Shown: in pieces, positions 43,047-52,541 of the stretch
Layout of the letters: every line of letters starts with the position of its first letter
Position numbering within the stretch: the first letter of the stretch is position 1
Source of the DNA: Marinomonas mediterranea MMB-1
Lineage (GTDB): Bacteria; Pseudomonadota; Gammaproteobacteria; Pseudomonadales; Marinomonadaceae
Assembly (NCBI RefSeq): GCF_000192865.1
Contig: NC_015276.1
Coordinates: forward strand, 930,001-994,000
Direction of reading: 5' to 3'
Length of the DNA: 64,000 nucleotides
Program-made: the position numbers and the translations under genes
Notes under the pieces: model-generated
Told to the model about the DNA's origin: nothing
Seen by the model: the letters and a program-made list of their open reading frames with translations, nothing else
Database searches by the model: none

Positions 43047-44009
43047 TTAATTAGTAGAAGGTTTAGTTAACAACGCGTCGGCGACATTATTAATAACCTC
43101 AGTTGCTGCAATAGGGCCAGATGCGCTGGTCCAAGTTTGACCATCCACTAAGGTGACGCGATCTTGTTTTACCACATTAAGACGTGAGAACGAAGGTGAC
43201 TTTTTGGCCGCTTCTAAAGCATCTTTGCCGTCTTTATTTAACGTGGCAAGGAATAACCAGTCCGTATCGACGACAGAGAGGTTTTCTAGACTCAATGGGC
43301 TGGAGTGAGGACGTTTGCCTTTTAACAAGTTTTTATGTGTTGGCTCTAAACCCACAGAAGACAGTAATCCACTCGCAAACAAGTAGTCCGCCATGACGAT
43401 TGGGCCTTGTGGCATCCAGCGTGCGACCATTGCCTCACGTTGATCTGCGGGAATCGTTGCTTCCAGTGTCGCTTTGGTGCTTTTTGCTAGCTTATGGACG
43501 TTGTCGATCGCGATTTCAGCATCCGCTGTTTTATTGATGGCTTTAGCGAAGAAAAGCGTCTCTTTCTCCCATACGGCCGCATTTGAACGATCAAAGTTTG
43601 GGGCAATCGTTGGCGCGATTTTAGACAAAATTTTATATTGAGACTCGGACAAGTAGTAAGGTGCCATGATAACGTCTGGACGTAATCCGAGTACCGCTTC
43701 GATATTGGTTTCTTTCGTCGTGCCGACGATTTGAATATTAGGGACTTGATCGGAGATGTATTCAGCGACGCCGTCGCCACCGCGAGTACTGATACTGCCT
43801 AGTACGTCGACATCAATTGCAGTCATAGCATCTAATGCGCCTTCGTATAAAGTGACAATACGTTCGGCATTGTCTTTAACAGTTACGTCACCGAACTTAG
43901 TCGGCAGCGTTACATCAGCCAAGGCATTTGATGATAACAAGATACTCGATGACAAAAGTACGCTGGTGGATACTAGAGAACGACGAACAGCAGAGCGAAT
44001 TGAGAACAT
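43047..44009 (-). CDS. Iron-siderophore ABC transporter binding protein
   Basis: This is a periplasmic class III (FecB/FhuD-like) binding protein of about 320 residues. The ATG at 44007-44009 (MFSIRSAVRRSLVSTSVLLS) is preferred because a GGAGATCC site precedes it; an upstream ATG would add 9 codons. The signal peptide ends about SNALA. Characteristic parts are ERIVTLYEGALDAMTAIDVD, VPNIQIVGTTKETNIEAVLG, LRPDVIMAPYYLSESQYKIL and the C-terminal VTLVDGQTWTSASGPIA. It is the first gene of the operon, and a Fur-like box lies 60-78 bp upstream, so it should be iron-repressed. Confidence 0.92.
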   Translation of the reverse strand: MFSIRSAVRRSLVSTSVLLSSSILLSSNALADVTLPTKFGDVTVKDNAERIVTLYEGALDAMTAIDVDVLGSISTRGGDGVAEYISDQVPNIQIVGTTKETNIEAVLGLRPDVIMAPYYLSESQYKILSKIAPTIAPNFDRSNAAVWEKETLFFAKAINKTADAEIAIDNVHKLAKSTKATLEATIPADQREAMVARWMPQGPIVMADYLFASGLLSSVGLEPTHKNLLKGKRPHSSPLSLENLSVVDTDWLFLATLNKDGKDALEAAKKSPSFSRLNVVKQDRVTLVDGQTWTSASGPIAATEVINNVADALLTKPSTN

Positions 44010-44068
44010 AACCACGGATCTCCATGAAAAAGTCATAGCTAAAAAATGAGCTATACATAAAAAATTTT

Positions 44069-44087
44069 GAAAATGATAATACTTCCC
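44069..44087. promoter_or_regulatory. Fur-like box of the siderophore ABC operon
   Basis: GAAAATGATAATACTTCCC agrees with the Fur consensus GATAATGATAATCATTATC at about 14 of 19 positions. It sits just upstream of the binding-protein gene in the expected promoter region. Iron-dependent repression is inferred. Confidence 0.55.
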
Positions 44088-44156
44088 ATTACATTTTTAA
44101 AATTGTTTTTGTGGAACGTGGTGTTTTTATTTTCGGAACGCTTACTTTTTGTGGTG

Positions 44157-45182
44157 TTATTGTGGGGCAAAGACCGTTTTTGATGCTCTACCGGGAATTT
44201 CTTTAGCCAGCTTTGGTACCAAGTACCCGGGAAGCTTTTTCGTAACCTCTCCCATAAGACGCTGCGCGTCTTCAATCGGAATATCAAAATGTGCTGCGCC
44301 AGCGACAGGGTCAAAGGTAAACATGTAGTAAGGCAGTAAGCCGACTTGGAATAAGCGGTTGCTTAAATCGACTTGGGCCTCTACTGAGTCGTTTACGTTT
44401 TTTAAAAGGACGCCTTGGTTGAGCAGAGTGACTCCGATTTGCTTTAAGCGCAGCATAGCGGATTCAACGGCTTGGTCTATTTCGTTTGCGTGATTAATGT
44501 GCGTGACCAAGACAATCGATAGTCTGCTTTGGCTCATCCAATAAATGAGCTCATCGTCGATTCTCGATGGAATCACGACAGGTAAGCGGGTATGAATACG
44601 CAGACGTTTGAGGTGGGCAATGCTTTCTAAGCTTCTGACCCGTTCTGCCAATACTTTATCTTTGAGCATCAGAGGGTCACCGCCGCTCAAGATGACTTCA
44701 TTTATATTTTTATCATTGGTGACGTAATCGATGACACTTTGCCACTCAGATTGAGCCAACTGATTATCACCATACGGAAAGTGGCGACGAAAGCAGTAGC
44801 GACAGTTTACCGCACATATTCCAGTTGTAATGACGAGTACTCGACTTTCGTACTTATGCACTAAAGCCTTTTGAGGCGTGTGATTGGCTTCTTGCAAAGG
44901 GTCTTTTAAGTAGCCTTCAACATCCGCTAGTTCTTGATGTTGGGGTAAGACTTGTAATAGCAAAGGGTCATTTAGATTGCCCTTTTCAATACGAGATAGA
45001 TAAGGACGAGGCACTAATAGTCGAAAGGTTTTTGTCGCGCCGATATGGGTTGCGGCGAGGTCAGCTGGCAGATCCAGTTCCTTTAGAAGTTCGGGTAATT
45101 GAGTAATGGCGCGCTTTAATTCATGGCTCCAAGAGGTCTGTTCTTCATGTGTTTGGATCTGGATCACGTCAAATATCTGCAA
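44157..45182 (-). CDS. epmB: EF-P beta-lysine pathway aminomutase EpmB
   Basis: This is a 341-residue radical-SAM, PLP-dependent lysine 2,3-aminomutase that makes (R)-beta-lysine for EF-P. The radical-SAM cluster motif CxxxCxxC is GICAVNCRYCFRRHFPYG near residue 120. The family's EVILSGGDPLMLKDK, RLRIHTRLPVVIPSRI and GVTLLNQGVLLKNVNDS follow, and PYYMFTFDPVAGAAHFD ends the barrel. The lysine PLP-binding region is expected near the C-terminal end. The gene is divergent from efp, with epmA just beyond: the complete post-translational set in one place, as in E. coli. Confidence 0.96.
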   Translation of the reverse strand: MQIFDVIQIQTHEEQTSWSHELKRAITQLPELLKELDLPADLAATHIGATKTFRLLVPRPYLSRIEKGNLNDPLLLQVLPQHQELADVEGYLKDPLQEANHTPQKALVHKYESRVLVITTGICAVNCRYCFRRHFPYGDNQLAQSEWQSVIDYVTNDKNINEVILSGGDPLMLKDKVLAERVRSLESIAHLKRLRIHTRLPVVIPSRIDDELIYWMSQSRLSIVLVTHINHANEIDQAVESAMLRLKQIGVTLLNQGVLLKNVNDSVEAQVDLSNRLFQVGLLPYYMFTFDPVAGAAHFDIPIEDAQRLMGEVTKKLPGYLVPKLAKEIPGRASKTVFAPQ

Positions 45183-45379
45183 AATTCGATTTATTTAGGG
45201 TATTATTGCGCGCAACTTTTTCGATTTAATGGCTCTGCTTGATTTTTACGTCGGCCTTATCTGGTCGCAATAGTCGGAATCATAAACCATATAGGTACTG
45301 TCACTAAAGCACTTTAGTATTTAGATCGCAGTATGGTATGAGCCTTTTACTAACTCTTAAAAAGAGATTGAGAGGAATT

Positions 45380-45955
45380 ATGGGTAGTTATTCAGCCAGC
45401 GATATTCGTAATGGTAACAAATTAATGATTGATGGTGACCCATGTGCGGTGCTGGACAACGAGCACGTTCGGCCAGGTAAAGGTCAGGCATTCAACCGTA
45501 TCAAACTGCGTAACCTGAAATCAGGTCGTGTTTGGGAGCGTACGTTCAAATCGGGCGATAGCATTGAAGGCGCTGATGTAATGGATACCGACATGGAATA
45601 TCTATACACAGACGGTGAGTTCTATCATTTCATGGCAACGGACGGTTCTTTTGAGCAGCATGGTGCTGATGCAACGGCGGTCGGCGATGCAGTTAAATGG
45701 CTAAAAGAGCAAGAAACTTACATCGTTACTTTGTATAACGGCGCGCCATTGGCTGTGACACCTCCAAACTTTATTGAGTTGGAAGTGACCGAAACAGATC
45801 CAGGTTTGAAAGGCGACACTGCAAACGGTGGTTCTAAGCCTGCGACGTTGACAACGGGCGCTATGGTACGTGTTCCATTGTTTATTAACATTGGTGAAGT
45901 GTTGCGTATCGACACTCGTACGGGCGAATACGTATCGCGTGCGACTGGTAAATAA
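45380..45955 (+). CDS. efp: Translation elongation factor P
   Basis: This is a 191-residue three-domain factor that rescues ribosomes stalled at polyproline runs. The ATG at 45380 after AGAGGAA gives the family N-terminus (MGSYSASDIRNGNKLMIDGD); the frame is open 14 codons further up but those residues are not conserved. The modified lysine lies in the loop HVRPGKGQAFNRIKLRN (Lys in PGKGQA, about position 34), the lysylation type handled by EpmA and EpmB, both encoded here. The C-terminal motif MVRVPLFINIGEVLRIDTRT GEYVSR is intact. A terminator follows at 45994-46036. Confidence 0.97.
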   Translation: MGSYSASDIRNGNKLMIDGDPCAVLDNEHVRPGKGQAFNRIKLRNLKSGRVWERTFKSGDSIEGADVMDTDMEYLYTDGEFYHFMATDGSFEQHGADATAVGDAVKWLKEQETYIVTLYNGAPLAVTPPNFIELEVTETDPGLKGDTANGGSKPATLTTGAMVRVPLFINIGEVLRIDTRTGEYVSRATGK

Positions 45956-45993
45956 AAACGGATTTATACTGCGTAAAAACAGTATAAACTGAT

Positions 45994-46036
45994 AAAAGCC
46001 TTCACAGTTGGTGATTACCAGTGTGAGGGCTTTTTT
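45994..46036 (+). terminator. Rho-independent terminator after efp
   Basis: AAAAGCC with TTCACA pairs with TGTGAG and GGCTTTTTT across an internal loop, followed by a T run ending at 46036. It lies 38 bp after the efp stop. Confidence 0.85.
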
Positions 46037-46178
46037 ATGAGCTACGTACGCTGATGAGCGCTAATGAACGCCTATCTGTACGCTAAGAGCGCTTAAAAAG
46101 AAGCCTCCATCTTGTACTTCTACTACTGAATAGTCGTGAGTAGCGCACGAAAGAAAAAAGCCCGAGAGACCAATAGAT

Positions 46179-47180
46179 ATGTACCATCCAACGAACTGGC
46201 AACCCACCGCAGACGTTAATACATTACAAGCAAGAGCGACGCTTTTAAAAGCAATCCGCGAGTATTTCTCTTTGGAAAATGTACTAGAAGTGGACACGCC
46301 GTGTTTGTCGCTGGGGAGTATCAGTGATCCTCATATTGAAGTATTAACAACGACGACGAAAACCGCAGGTCAAAAGGTGACTTATTTTTTGCAAACGTCA
46401 CCCGAGTTTGCGATGAAGCGTCTATTGTGCGCGGGTATGCCGAGTATTTATCAGTTAGGGAAGGTCTTTCGTGCCGAAGACTTAGGGCGTCGGCATAGCA
46501 TCGAATTCACCATGCTTGAATGGTACCGATTAGGGTACGACCATTGGAAATTGATGGATGACATGGCGCAATTACTCCAGTTTGTTGTTGGGCAAATGTC
46601 TAACCATACTGCTATTCGTTCAGAACTGACCTATGACAAACAATCTTATCGTGAGGTATTTCTAAAGCACCTCAACATCGACCCCTTTACGGTCAGTATT
46701 GAAGTGCTGCAAGCGCAGTCACACCGCTTAACCGAGTTTGGCTTGGAAGAAACTGATCGCGACACCTTGCTAGAGTTGCTTTTCAGTACGGCAATTGAAC
46801 CCAATATCGGTCAAGTTTCTCCGTGCTTTGTCTATGATTATCCAGAGTCACAAGCAGCACTTGCCAAGAAATATCGAGATGATCACGGTAATGCCGTGAG
46901 TGCTCGATTTGAACTGTATTGGCAGGGAATGGAGCTGGCTAATGGCTACTATGAATTGACCGACGCGGTTGAGCAAGAGGCTCGTATCGATCAAGACATG
47001 AGTATGCGATTGCAGAACAAACAACCGGATCGAATCGCAGACAAACGACTTGTCAGTGCGTTACACGAAGGTATGCCTACATGTGCCGGTGTCGCCCTTG
47101 GGGTCGATCGACTTCTGATGTTGCTCGTGGACAAAGCGCACATTGATCAAGTGATGCCTTTTGCAGGAGATAGGGTGTGA
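46179..47180 (+). CDS. epmA: EF-P--(R)-beta-lysine ligase EpmA (PoxA/GenX)
   Basis: This 333-residue class-II lysyl-tRNA-synthetase-like enzyme joins beta-lysine to EF-P. It lacks the N-terminal anticodon-binding domain of LysS, as expected. Class II motifs are VLEVDTPCLS (motif 1), FRAEDLGRRHSIEFTMLEWY (motif 2) and GVALGVDRLLMLLVDKAHID (motif 3). The catalytic stretch QTSPEFAMKRLLCAGMPSIY is well kept. The ATG at 46179 gives MYHPTNWQPTADVNTLQARA. It sits downstream of efp, separated by a terminator, so it has its own promoter or read-through. Confidence 0.95.
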   Translation: MYHPTNWQPTADVNTLQARATLLKAIREYFSLENVLEVDTPCLSLGSISDPHIEVLTTTTKTAGQKVTYFLQTSPEFAMKRLLCAGMPSIYQLGKVFRAEDLGRRHSIEFTMLEWYRLGYDHWKLMDDMAQLLQFVVGQMSNHTAIRSELTYDKQSYREVFLKHLNIDPFTVSIEVLQAQSHRLTEFGLEETDRDTLLELLFSTAIEPNIGQVSPCFVYDYPESQAALAKKYRDDHGNAVSARFELYWQGMELANGYYELTDAVEQEARIDQDMSMRLQNKQPDRIADKRLVSALHEGMPTCAGVALGVDRLLMLLVDKAHIDQVMPFAGDRV

Positions 47181-47398
47181 TAAAACGCAATTAGAAGGCG
47201 GTTTAGAGAGCATTAAGTTTGGGGATATTGAGCGCTTTTTAGACACACTAAATTAATTCAAGTTAAAGGTGAATAGAACGACAAAACTGGCGTCGCACTT
47301 TTTGATACATTCCCATTTCTATTTTTATCTCTTTATTTTTACTTTTCTCTATTTTGATTTATCCCTATTTTAGCTTGTTCATAAGGTCAATTGTTCGT

Positions 47399-48406
47399 AT
47401 GGAATTGAAACATGTAAGTCGTTTTTTCGCGACATCGATGGTCGTTTTCTCTGCTCACACTCAGGCGGCGACGGATTACCCCGTTACGATTGAAAACTGT
47501 GGTTATACTCATGTTTACGAACAGGCGCCTTCTTCAGCGGTAACGATAGGTCAGGCGGCAACCGAAATTTTATATTCATTGGGATTGGCAAGCGCCGTGA
47601 AGGGAACATCCGTTTGGTTTAGTGATGTTTTACCAGAGTATGCTGATGCTAACGTAGACATTCCGCGTCTTGCGGACAATGACCCTAGCTTTGAAGCTGT
47701 TTTGAGTAAGCGCCCAGAATTGGTTGCCATACAGTATGAGTGGCATGTTGGCGCTCAAGGTGTTGTTGCGACACGTGAACAGTTTCACGACATGGGTGTT
47801 TCAACGTACAACTTACCAATGGACTGCGACAACAAAGACAACACCACTGGGCTTGATGGCACGCGGTTAGACCAGTTCTCAATATCTTCTTTGTATAAGT
47901 CGATTTCTCAACTTTCAACCATCTTTAATGTTCCCGAACAAGGTGAAAACCTGATTGCCTCGTTGACAACTCGAGAGCAAAAAGCGGCCGAGCGAGCTGA
48001 AAAAGCCGGGGTAGATGGGCGATCTGCAGTATTTTGGTTTTCAAGTGCCGCGATGGACATCGACCCTTACGTGGCAGGGCAGAAGGGTGCTCCGGGTTAC
48101 ATTATGAAAACGTTGGGTATCGAGAACATTGTTCAGTCAAATGAAGAATGGCCTACCGTAGGGTGGGAAACGATCGCGAAAGCGAACCCTGATATTATTG
48201 TGATTGCAAAGATGAAACGCCGCCGTTTTCCCGCTGATGATTTCCAGAAAAAGTTAGAATTCTTACGCACCGATCCAGTTACAAAGGAAATGAAAGCCGT
48301 AAAAAATGGCAATATCGTCATTATAGATGCACAAGAAATGGACACGACTATTCGTGTCATAACGGGTCTTGAACGACTTACTCAAGCTGTCGAAGATCTT
48401 AATTAA
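47399..48406 (+). CDS. ABC transporter periplasmic binding protein (iron/cobalamin type)
   Basis: This is a roughly 335-residue exported class III binding protein. The ATG at 47399 (MELKHVSRFFATSMVVFSAH) gives a signal peptide ending near HTQAA; the open frame begins 15 codons earlier but a signal sequence is then less regular. The mature part begins DYPVTIENCGYTHVYEQAPS, followed by VTIGQAATEILYSLGLASAV and SVWFSDVLPEYADANVDIPR. WETIAKANPDIIVIAKMK ends the second lobe. The stop is immediately followed by the ATG of the permease gene. The ligand could be a ferric chelate or cobalamin. Confidence 0.9.
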   Translation: MELKHVSRFFATSMVVFSAHTQAATDYPVTIENCGYTHVYEQAPSSAVTIGQAATEILYSLGLASAVKGTSVWFSDVLPEYADANVDIPRLADNDPSFEAVLSKRPELVAIQYEWHVGAQGVVATREQFHDMGVSTYNLPMDCDNKDNTTGLDGTRLDQFSISSLYKSISQLSTIFNVPEQGENLIASLTTREQKAAERAEKAGVDGRSAVFWFSSAAMDIDPYVAGQKGAPGYIMKTLGIENIVQSNEEWPTVGWETIAKANPDIIVIAKMKRRRFPADDFQKKLEFLRTDPVTKEMKAVKNGNIVIIDAQEMDTTIRVITGLERLTQAVEDLN

Positions 48407-49456
48407 ATGCCACTGCTTTCAGTGATAGGAGCGGCGTCGTATCGCTCCTTTTTTCTGTTTGTTAGCTTTGTTCTTATTGCTATAGCACTGATATTTGGTG
48501 TCGCAATTGGCGAAACCAATATAGATATTTCTATCGTGATTAAGTCCTTGCTAAACGGTTTGTTTGATCAAAACTGGGCGGTTAATCCGATTGATCAAGG
48601 CATTATTTGGAACTACCGCTTTACGCGTACGATCGTAGCGGGGTGTTGTGGTGCTGCGTTGGCCATTACAGGATTGGTGTTACAGTCTTTGCTACGAAAT
48701 GCCTTAGCCGACCCGTATTTACTTGGTATTTCAGCGGGTGCTTCAACGGGGGCTGTCATGGTCACGATAGCAGGCATTGGCGCGGGCGTGTTGAGTATGT
48801 CGTTTGGAGCGTTGATTGGTGCTCTAATGGCTTTTGCATTCGTCGCAATGCTGGCTGTTTTAGCGACAGGTCGATTTGCATCTGAAATTTCTTCTCAGGT
48901 CATTTTAGCTGGGATTGCAGGGTCTCAGCTTTTTAACGCATTGACGGCGTTTATCATCGCAAAATCAGCCAACGCAGAACAGGCGAGAGGCATCATGTTT
49001 TGGTTGCTTGGTAATTTGTCGGGTGTTCGCTGGAACGAGGTGGCGTTGGCTGTTCCGGTATTGGTTATCGGCTTAGCTTTGGTTCTATGGCATGGTCGAG
49101 CCTTAGATGCATTTTTGTTTGGTAACGATGCTGCTGCGTCTGTCGGAATACCTGTACGTCGAGTTCAGGTCGTGTTGATCGGTGCGACGGCCATGATGAC
49201 GGCCGTGATGGTGTCTATGGTGGGTGCTATCGGTTTCGTCGGTTTGGTTGTGCCTCATGCCGCCCGCTTTTTATTTGGCAGTAAACACCTTGTACTTATT
49301 CCGGCTTGTGCGGTGATTGGAGCGGTATTTTTAATTGTGTGTGATATTGGCGCTAGAACGATTATGTCAGGTCAGGTATTGCCAATTGGTGTTGTTACCG
49401 CGCTTATCGGAGCGCCTTGTTTTGCGGTCATTTTGGTTAGAGGATCTAAAAAATGA
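48407..49456 (+). CDS. ABC transporter permease (FecCD/BtuC family)
   Basis: This 349-residue inner-membrane permease has about ten helices. The family blocks are FTRTIVAGCCGAALAITGLV, LQSLLRNALADPYLLGISAG, ASTGAVMVTIAGIGAGVLSM, and VGAIGFVGLVVPHAARFLFG near the coupling helix. It is a single permease, so it should work as a homodimer like BtuC, unlike the heterodimer in the operon at 40-44 kb. It starts directly after the binding-protein stop and overlaps the ATPase gene by 4 nt. Confidence 0.93.
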   Translation: MPLLSVIGAASYRSFFLFVSFVLIAIALIFGVAIGETNIDISIVIKSLLNGLFDQNWAVNPIDQGIIWNYRFTRTIVAGCCGAALAITGLVLQSLLRNALADPYLLGISAGASTGAVMVTIAGIGAGVLSMSFGALIGALMAFAFVAMLAVLATGRFASEISSQVILAGIAGSQLFNALTAFIIAKSANAEQARGIMFWLLGNLSGVRWNEVALAVPVLVIGLALVLWHGRALDAFLFGNDAAASVGIPVRRVQVVLIGATAMMTAVMVSMVGAIGFVGLVVPHAARFLFGSKHLVLIPACAVIGAVFLIVCDIGARTIMSGQVLPIGVVTALIGAPCFAVILVRGSKK

Positions 49457-50208
49457 CAATAAAGGTGCGTAACCTTTCTTATCAGTTAGCGGGTAAGTCC
49501 ATTCTTAGCGATGTGTCATTAGAGGTTAAACCGCATGAACGGGTTGCGCTAATGGGGCCAAACGGCTCAGGAAAATCGACGCTGCTGAGACAGATATGCG
49601 GTTTAACGCCGCTGCAAAAGGGTGAGGTGTTACTGCGCGATAAACCTGTGTCACGTTTTAAGCGGCGGGAACTTGCTCAAACTTTGTCTTTCGTTCAGCA
49701 AAAAGCCCATACGGAAGATCGTATTTTAGCGCTCGACGCGGTTTCGCTTGGGCGCACCCCTTGGTTGAATCCGTTTACCCGATGGACAAATGAACACCAA
49801 GTCTATGTCGATGACGCGCTTCGTCAGGTGGGAATGTGGGATAAGCGGGAACAAAGCTGGCAGAGCTTGTCAGGTGGAGAGCAGCAACGTCTTCACATTG
49901 CTAGAGCGCTTGCTCAAGATACTCCTATTATTGCGATGGATGAACCGACTAACCACCTTGATGTCAAACACCAGCTTGTGGTTTTGTCGCTGATAAAAAA
50001 AATTCGGAGCACGTTGTTAGTGGCAGTACATGATCTAAACCATGCTTTGCATTTTGATCGCGTTATTGTGATGAATCAGGGGGGTATTGTGGCGCAGGGT
50101 AAGCCAAGTGACGTGCTATTGCCTGATTTTATCCAAGATGTATTTGAAATTCAGACGCGTGTTATTAATGATTCCGAGTTTCCAAGTCATATTCAGTTAA
50201 TTCCCTAG
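49453..50208 (+). CDS. ABC transporter ATPase (iron/cobalamin type)
   Basis: This 251-residue nucleotide-binding subunit has Walker A in MGPNGSGKSTLLRQICGLTP, signature LSGGEQQRLHIARALAQ, Walker B PIIAMDEPTNHLDVKHQLVV and switch His in LLVAVHDLNHALHF. It is coupled to the permease gene by an ATGA overlap and completes a three-gene binding-protein-dependent importer. No outer-membrane receptor lies beside it, so it may serve the TonB receptor at 35.8 kb or one outside the window. Confidence 0.94.
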   Translation: MTIKVRNLSYQLAGKSILSDVSLEVKPHERVALMGPNGSGKSTLLRQICGLTPLQKGEVLLRDKPVSRFKRRELAQTLSFVQQKAHTEDRILALDAVSLGRTPWLNPFTRWTNEHQVYVDDALRQVGMWDKREQSWQSLSGGEQQRLHIARALAQDTPIIAMDEPTNHLDVKHQLVVLSLIKKIRSTLLVAVHDLNHALHFDRVIVMNQGGIVAQGKPSDVLLPDFIQDVFEIQTRVINDSEFPSHIQLIP

Positions 50209-50258
50209 AATGCTTTATACTGAGACTCATAAAAATAGACAGATGATTATGAGTCCAA

Positions 50259-52541
50259 ATGCCCCAATCTTTCAAACAATTCTCTTCTAGCAACAAGCGC
50301 ACCGTTTGGCTTTATGTCGTTGTTGCGTTTGTATGCTTGATCGCTGTGTGGCGTGTCAGCGAAGCCTACCGCCAGCAGCAACTCACGAGCTTAAAAAGAA
50401 ACTCAGAAATACAGCTAAATCAACTTGCGAATGTCTTAGAAAGCGCCATTGCTAAATATCAGCATATGCCGATTCTTTTGGCTGCTAATGATCGAGTGAG
50501 AAGAGCGTTATACAGAGGTATTCCAACCGATATTAATCTGCTCAATAGAGAGCTGGCTCAGATTAACCATATTACTGAATCGTCTGATATTTATATTATG
50601 AACGTCGATGGGTTAACGGTTGCAGCTTCAAATTACGAAGAAGAAGCGACTTTTGTCGGCAGAAACTTTTCATTTCGCCCCTACTTTCAAGAAGCTATTC
50701 AAGGGAAAGAGGGTCGTTACTATGCTTTAGGAACGACCTCGAACCGTCGAGGTTACTTCTTTTCATACCCTGTGTATTTCAACCAAAACATTGTTGGCGT
50801 AGCCGTTGTAAAGGTGGACCTGAGACAGTTTGAAAAGCGCTTTGACACACAGTCTTACGAATTCTTATTGCTTGATCCAGACAACGTTGTGTTTAGTTCC
50901 TCTAACTCTGATTGGCTTTATAAAGTCATGGGTGAGTTATCACATGAGGAGCTGACGAGAATTGCAGACAGCCGTCGCTACAAAGATAGGATGATAGAAA
51001 CTTTACCGATTATAAATTCGGAACCTTTTAATCAAGGTGTGTCTATCGTTGAATTACTGCAAGAAACGAAAAGAGAGAGTGGTCGTGAGAGCTTTGAACG
51101 TCGTTCTTATTTAAAAATGAGCCAACCGATTCAGTTGTTTGGTTTCAAGGTGGTGTTATTAAAACCGCTACAGCTGTTGAACGATGAAATCGCCTTGTGG
51201 CGTGCCATTTTTGCGGGTGGCGTCATAATCAGCGCTTTGTTGGCAGGACTGGCTTTGCTTAGAAAACGCATGTTGCAGGAACGTTCAGACGCCATTGAAA
51301 TGGCGCGCCATAATCAAGCTTATATACGCGAAGTGATTCAAAATACGCAGGCGGGTTTGGTTACATTGGACGACCATTTTTGCATTGAATCCTTTAACCC
51401 TGCTGTGGAGCAGTTAGTTGGAAAGCTCTTGTCAGGTGTCATCAATAAACCATTAGAAACACTTTTTCATTGCTCGCCGTCCTATCTACATTTTTGGAGT
51501 CAGATGACAGATAAAAAAGACAATGAAATTGATGCGGGTGGGCGCTTTATCACATTAGAAGGAGAGTTAGTGGCGAATGTTTCTTATGCTATCCCAGTTG
51601 AAATGACCTTGTGTGAGCTTCAGCTTCCGAATCGACGCGGGTATCTGGTTACGTTTCACGATATGACGGAACGTAAGCGCTACGAAAAAGAGATTACGGC
51701 GGCTCGTCAGGCTTTGGAAGAACGAGTCAGAGAGCGAACGGGAGAGTTAGAAGAGGCGAATGGCCTGCTTAGACAAGAGGTAATGGAGCATAAAGAAACT
51801 CAGGAAGAGCTAATACAAACTGCAAAAATGGCCGTTCTAGGTCAGCTTAGTGCGGGCTTGAATCATGAGCTGAATCAGCCATTAACCGCAATTCGTGCCT
51901 TTGCGGATAACAGCTTGAAGTTTTTACAGAGGGACCGTATCGATCAGGTTGAACTAAACTTACAGCAAATTAGTCAACTTGGACATCATATGGGGGACAT
52001 CATTGCTCGGTTCAAAGTCTTTGCCCGAAAGGGCGATGTCGCCTCCCGTCCTATCAGCGTTCAGTCTGCCCAAGATGGCGCGTTGCGGATCATGTCTTCA
52101 CGCATGAGAGAAGGTCAAATAGCGCTTTCAGGATTAGAGCAATGTCCGCACATGGTAATGGGCGACATGGTGTTTTTAGAGCAAGTGATTGTCAATATAT
52201 TAGCGAATTCAGTGGATGCGATTGTCGACGCCAAGTCTACAATACGGAGTATAAATATCTCTGCCTATTCTATCGAGGGCGATCAAGTGCAAATCGCGAT
52301 TCATGATACTGGGCCGGGCTTTTCTGAAACGGATTTTTCACGCTTATTTGAACCCTTTTTTACAACAAAATCATTGGGTGTTGGGCTAGGCTTAGGCTTG
52401 TCTATTAGTCAACGGATTATTGAATCGATGGGAGGGGAGATCAGTGCACATAATCACCCTCAGGGTGGGGCTGAGTTTTATGTTACTCTACCCGCTTTTG
52501 TCGAGCATAAATGGGTAGGGGTAAATGATGTCGCTGGATAA
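50259..52541 (+). CDS. dctB: C4-dicarboxylate-type sensor histidine kinase DctB
   Basis: This is a 760-residue membrane kinase. One membrane segment (VWLYVVVAFVCLIAVW, about residues 15-30) and a second (AIFAGGVIISALLAGLALLR, about 310-330) flank a periplasmic double-PDC sensor with YIMNVDGLTVAASNYEEEAT and GRYYALGTTSNRRGYFFSYP. The latter resembles the succinate-binding part of DctB. A PAS domain (YIREVIQNTQAGLVTLDDHF), a coiled coil, and the kinase core follow. The H-box is GQLSAGLNHELNQPLTAIRA, with N-box NILANSVDAIVDA and G-box GVGLGLGLSISQRIIESMGG. The 3' end overlaps dctD by 17 nt. No dicarboxylate transporter gene is adjacent. A GACTCAT/ATGAGTC inverted repeat covers the start region (50224-50255). 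Confidence 0.9.
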   Translation: MPQSFKQFSSSNKRTVWLYVVVAFVCLIAVWRVSEAYRQQQLTSLKRNSEIQLNQLANVLESAIAKYQHMPILLAANDRVRRALYRGIPTDINLLNRELAQINHITESSDIYIMNVDGLTVAASNYEEEATFVGRNFSFRPYFQEAIQGKEGRYYALGTTSNRRGYFFSYPVYFNQNIVGVAVVKVDLRQFEKRFDTQSYEFLLLDPDNVVFSSSNSDWLYKVMGELSHEELTRIADSRRYKDRMIETLPIINSEPFNQGVSIVELLQETKRESGRESFERRSYLKMSQPIQLFGFKVVLLKPLQLLNDEIALWRAIFAGGVIISALLAGLALLRKRMLQERSDAIEMARHNQAYIREVIQNTQAGLVTLDDHFCIESFNPAVEQLVGKLLSGVINKPLETLFHCSPSYLHFWSQMTDKKDNEIDAGGRFITLEGELVANVSYAIPVEMTLCELQLPNRRGYLVTFHDMTERKRYEKEITAARQALEERVRERTGELEEANGLLRQEVMEHKETQEELIQTAKMAVLGQLSAGLNHELNQPLTAIRAFADNSLKFLQRDRIDQVELNLQQISQLGHHMGDIIARFKVFARKGDVASRPISVQSAQDGALRIMSSRMREGQIALSGLEQCPHMVMGDMVFLEQVIVNILANSVDAIVDAKSTIRSINISAYSIEGDQVQIAIHDTGPGFSETDFSRLFEPFFTTKSLGVGLGLGLSISQRIIESMGGEISAHNHPQGGAEFYVTLPAFVEHKWVGVNDVAG

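Noticed and set aside
47205..47260. Possible short peptide after epmA in another frame (tail ERFLDTLN)
   Set aside because: It has about 30 codons, only a TTG start and overlap with epmA; nothing supports it as a gene.
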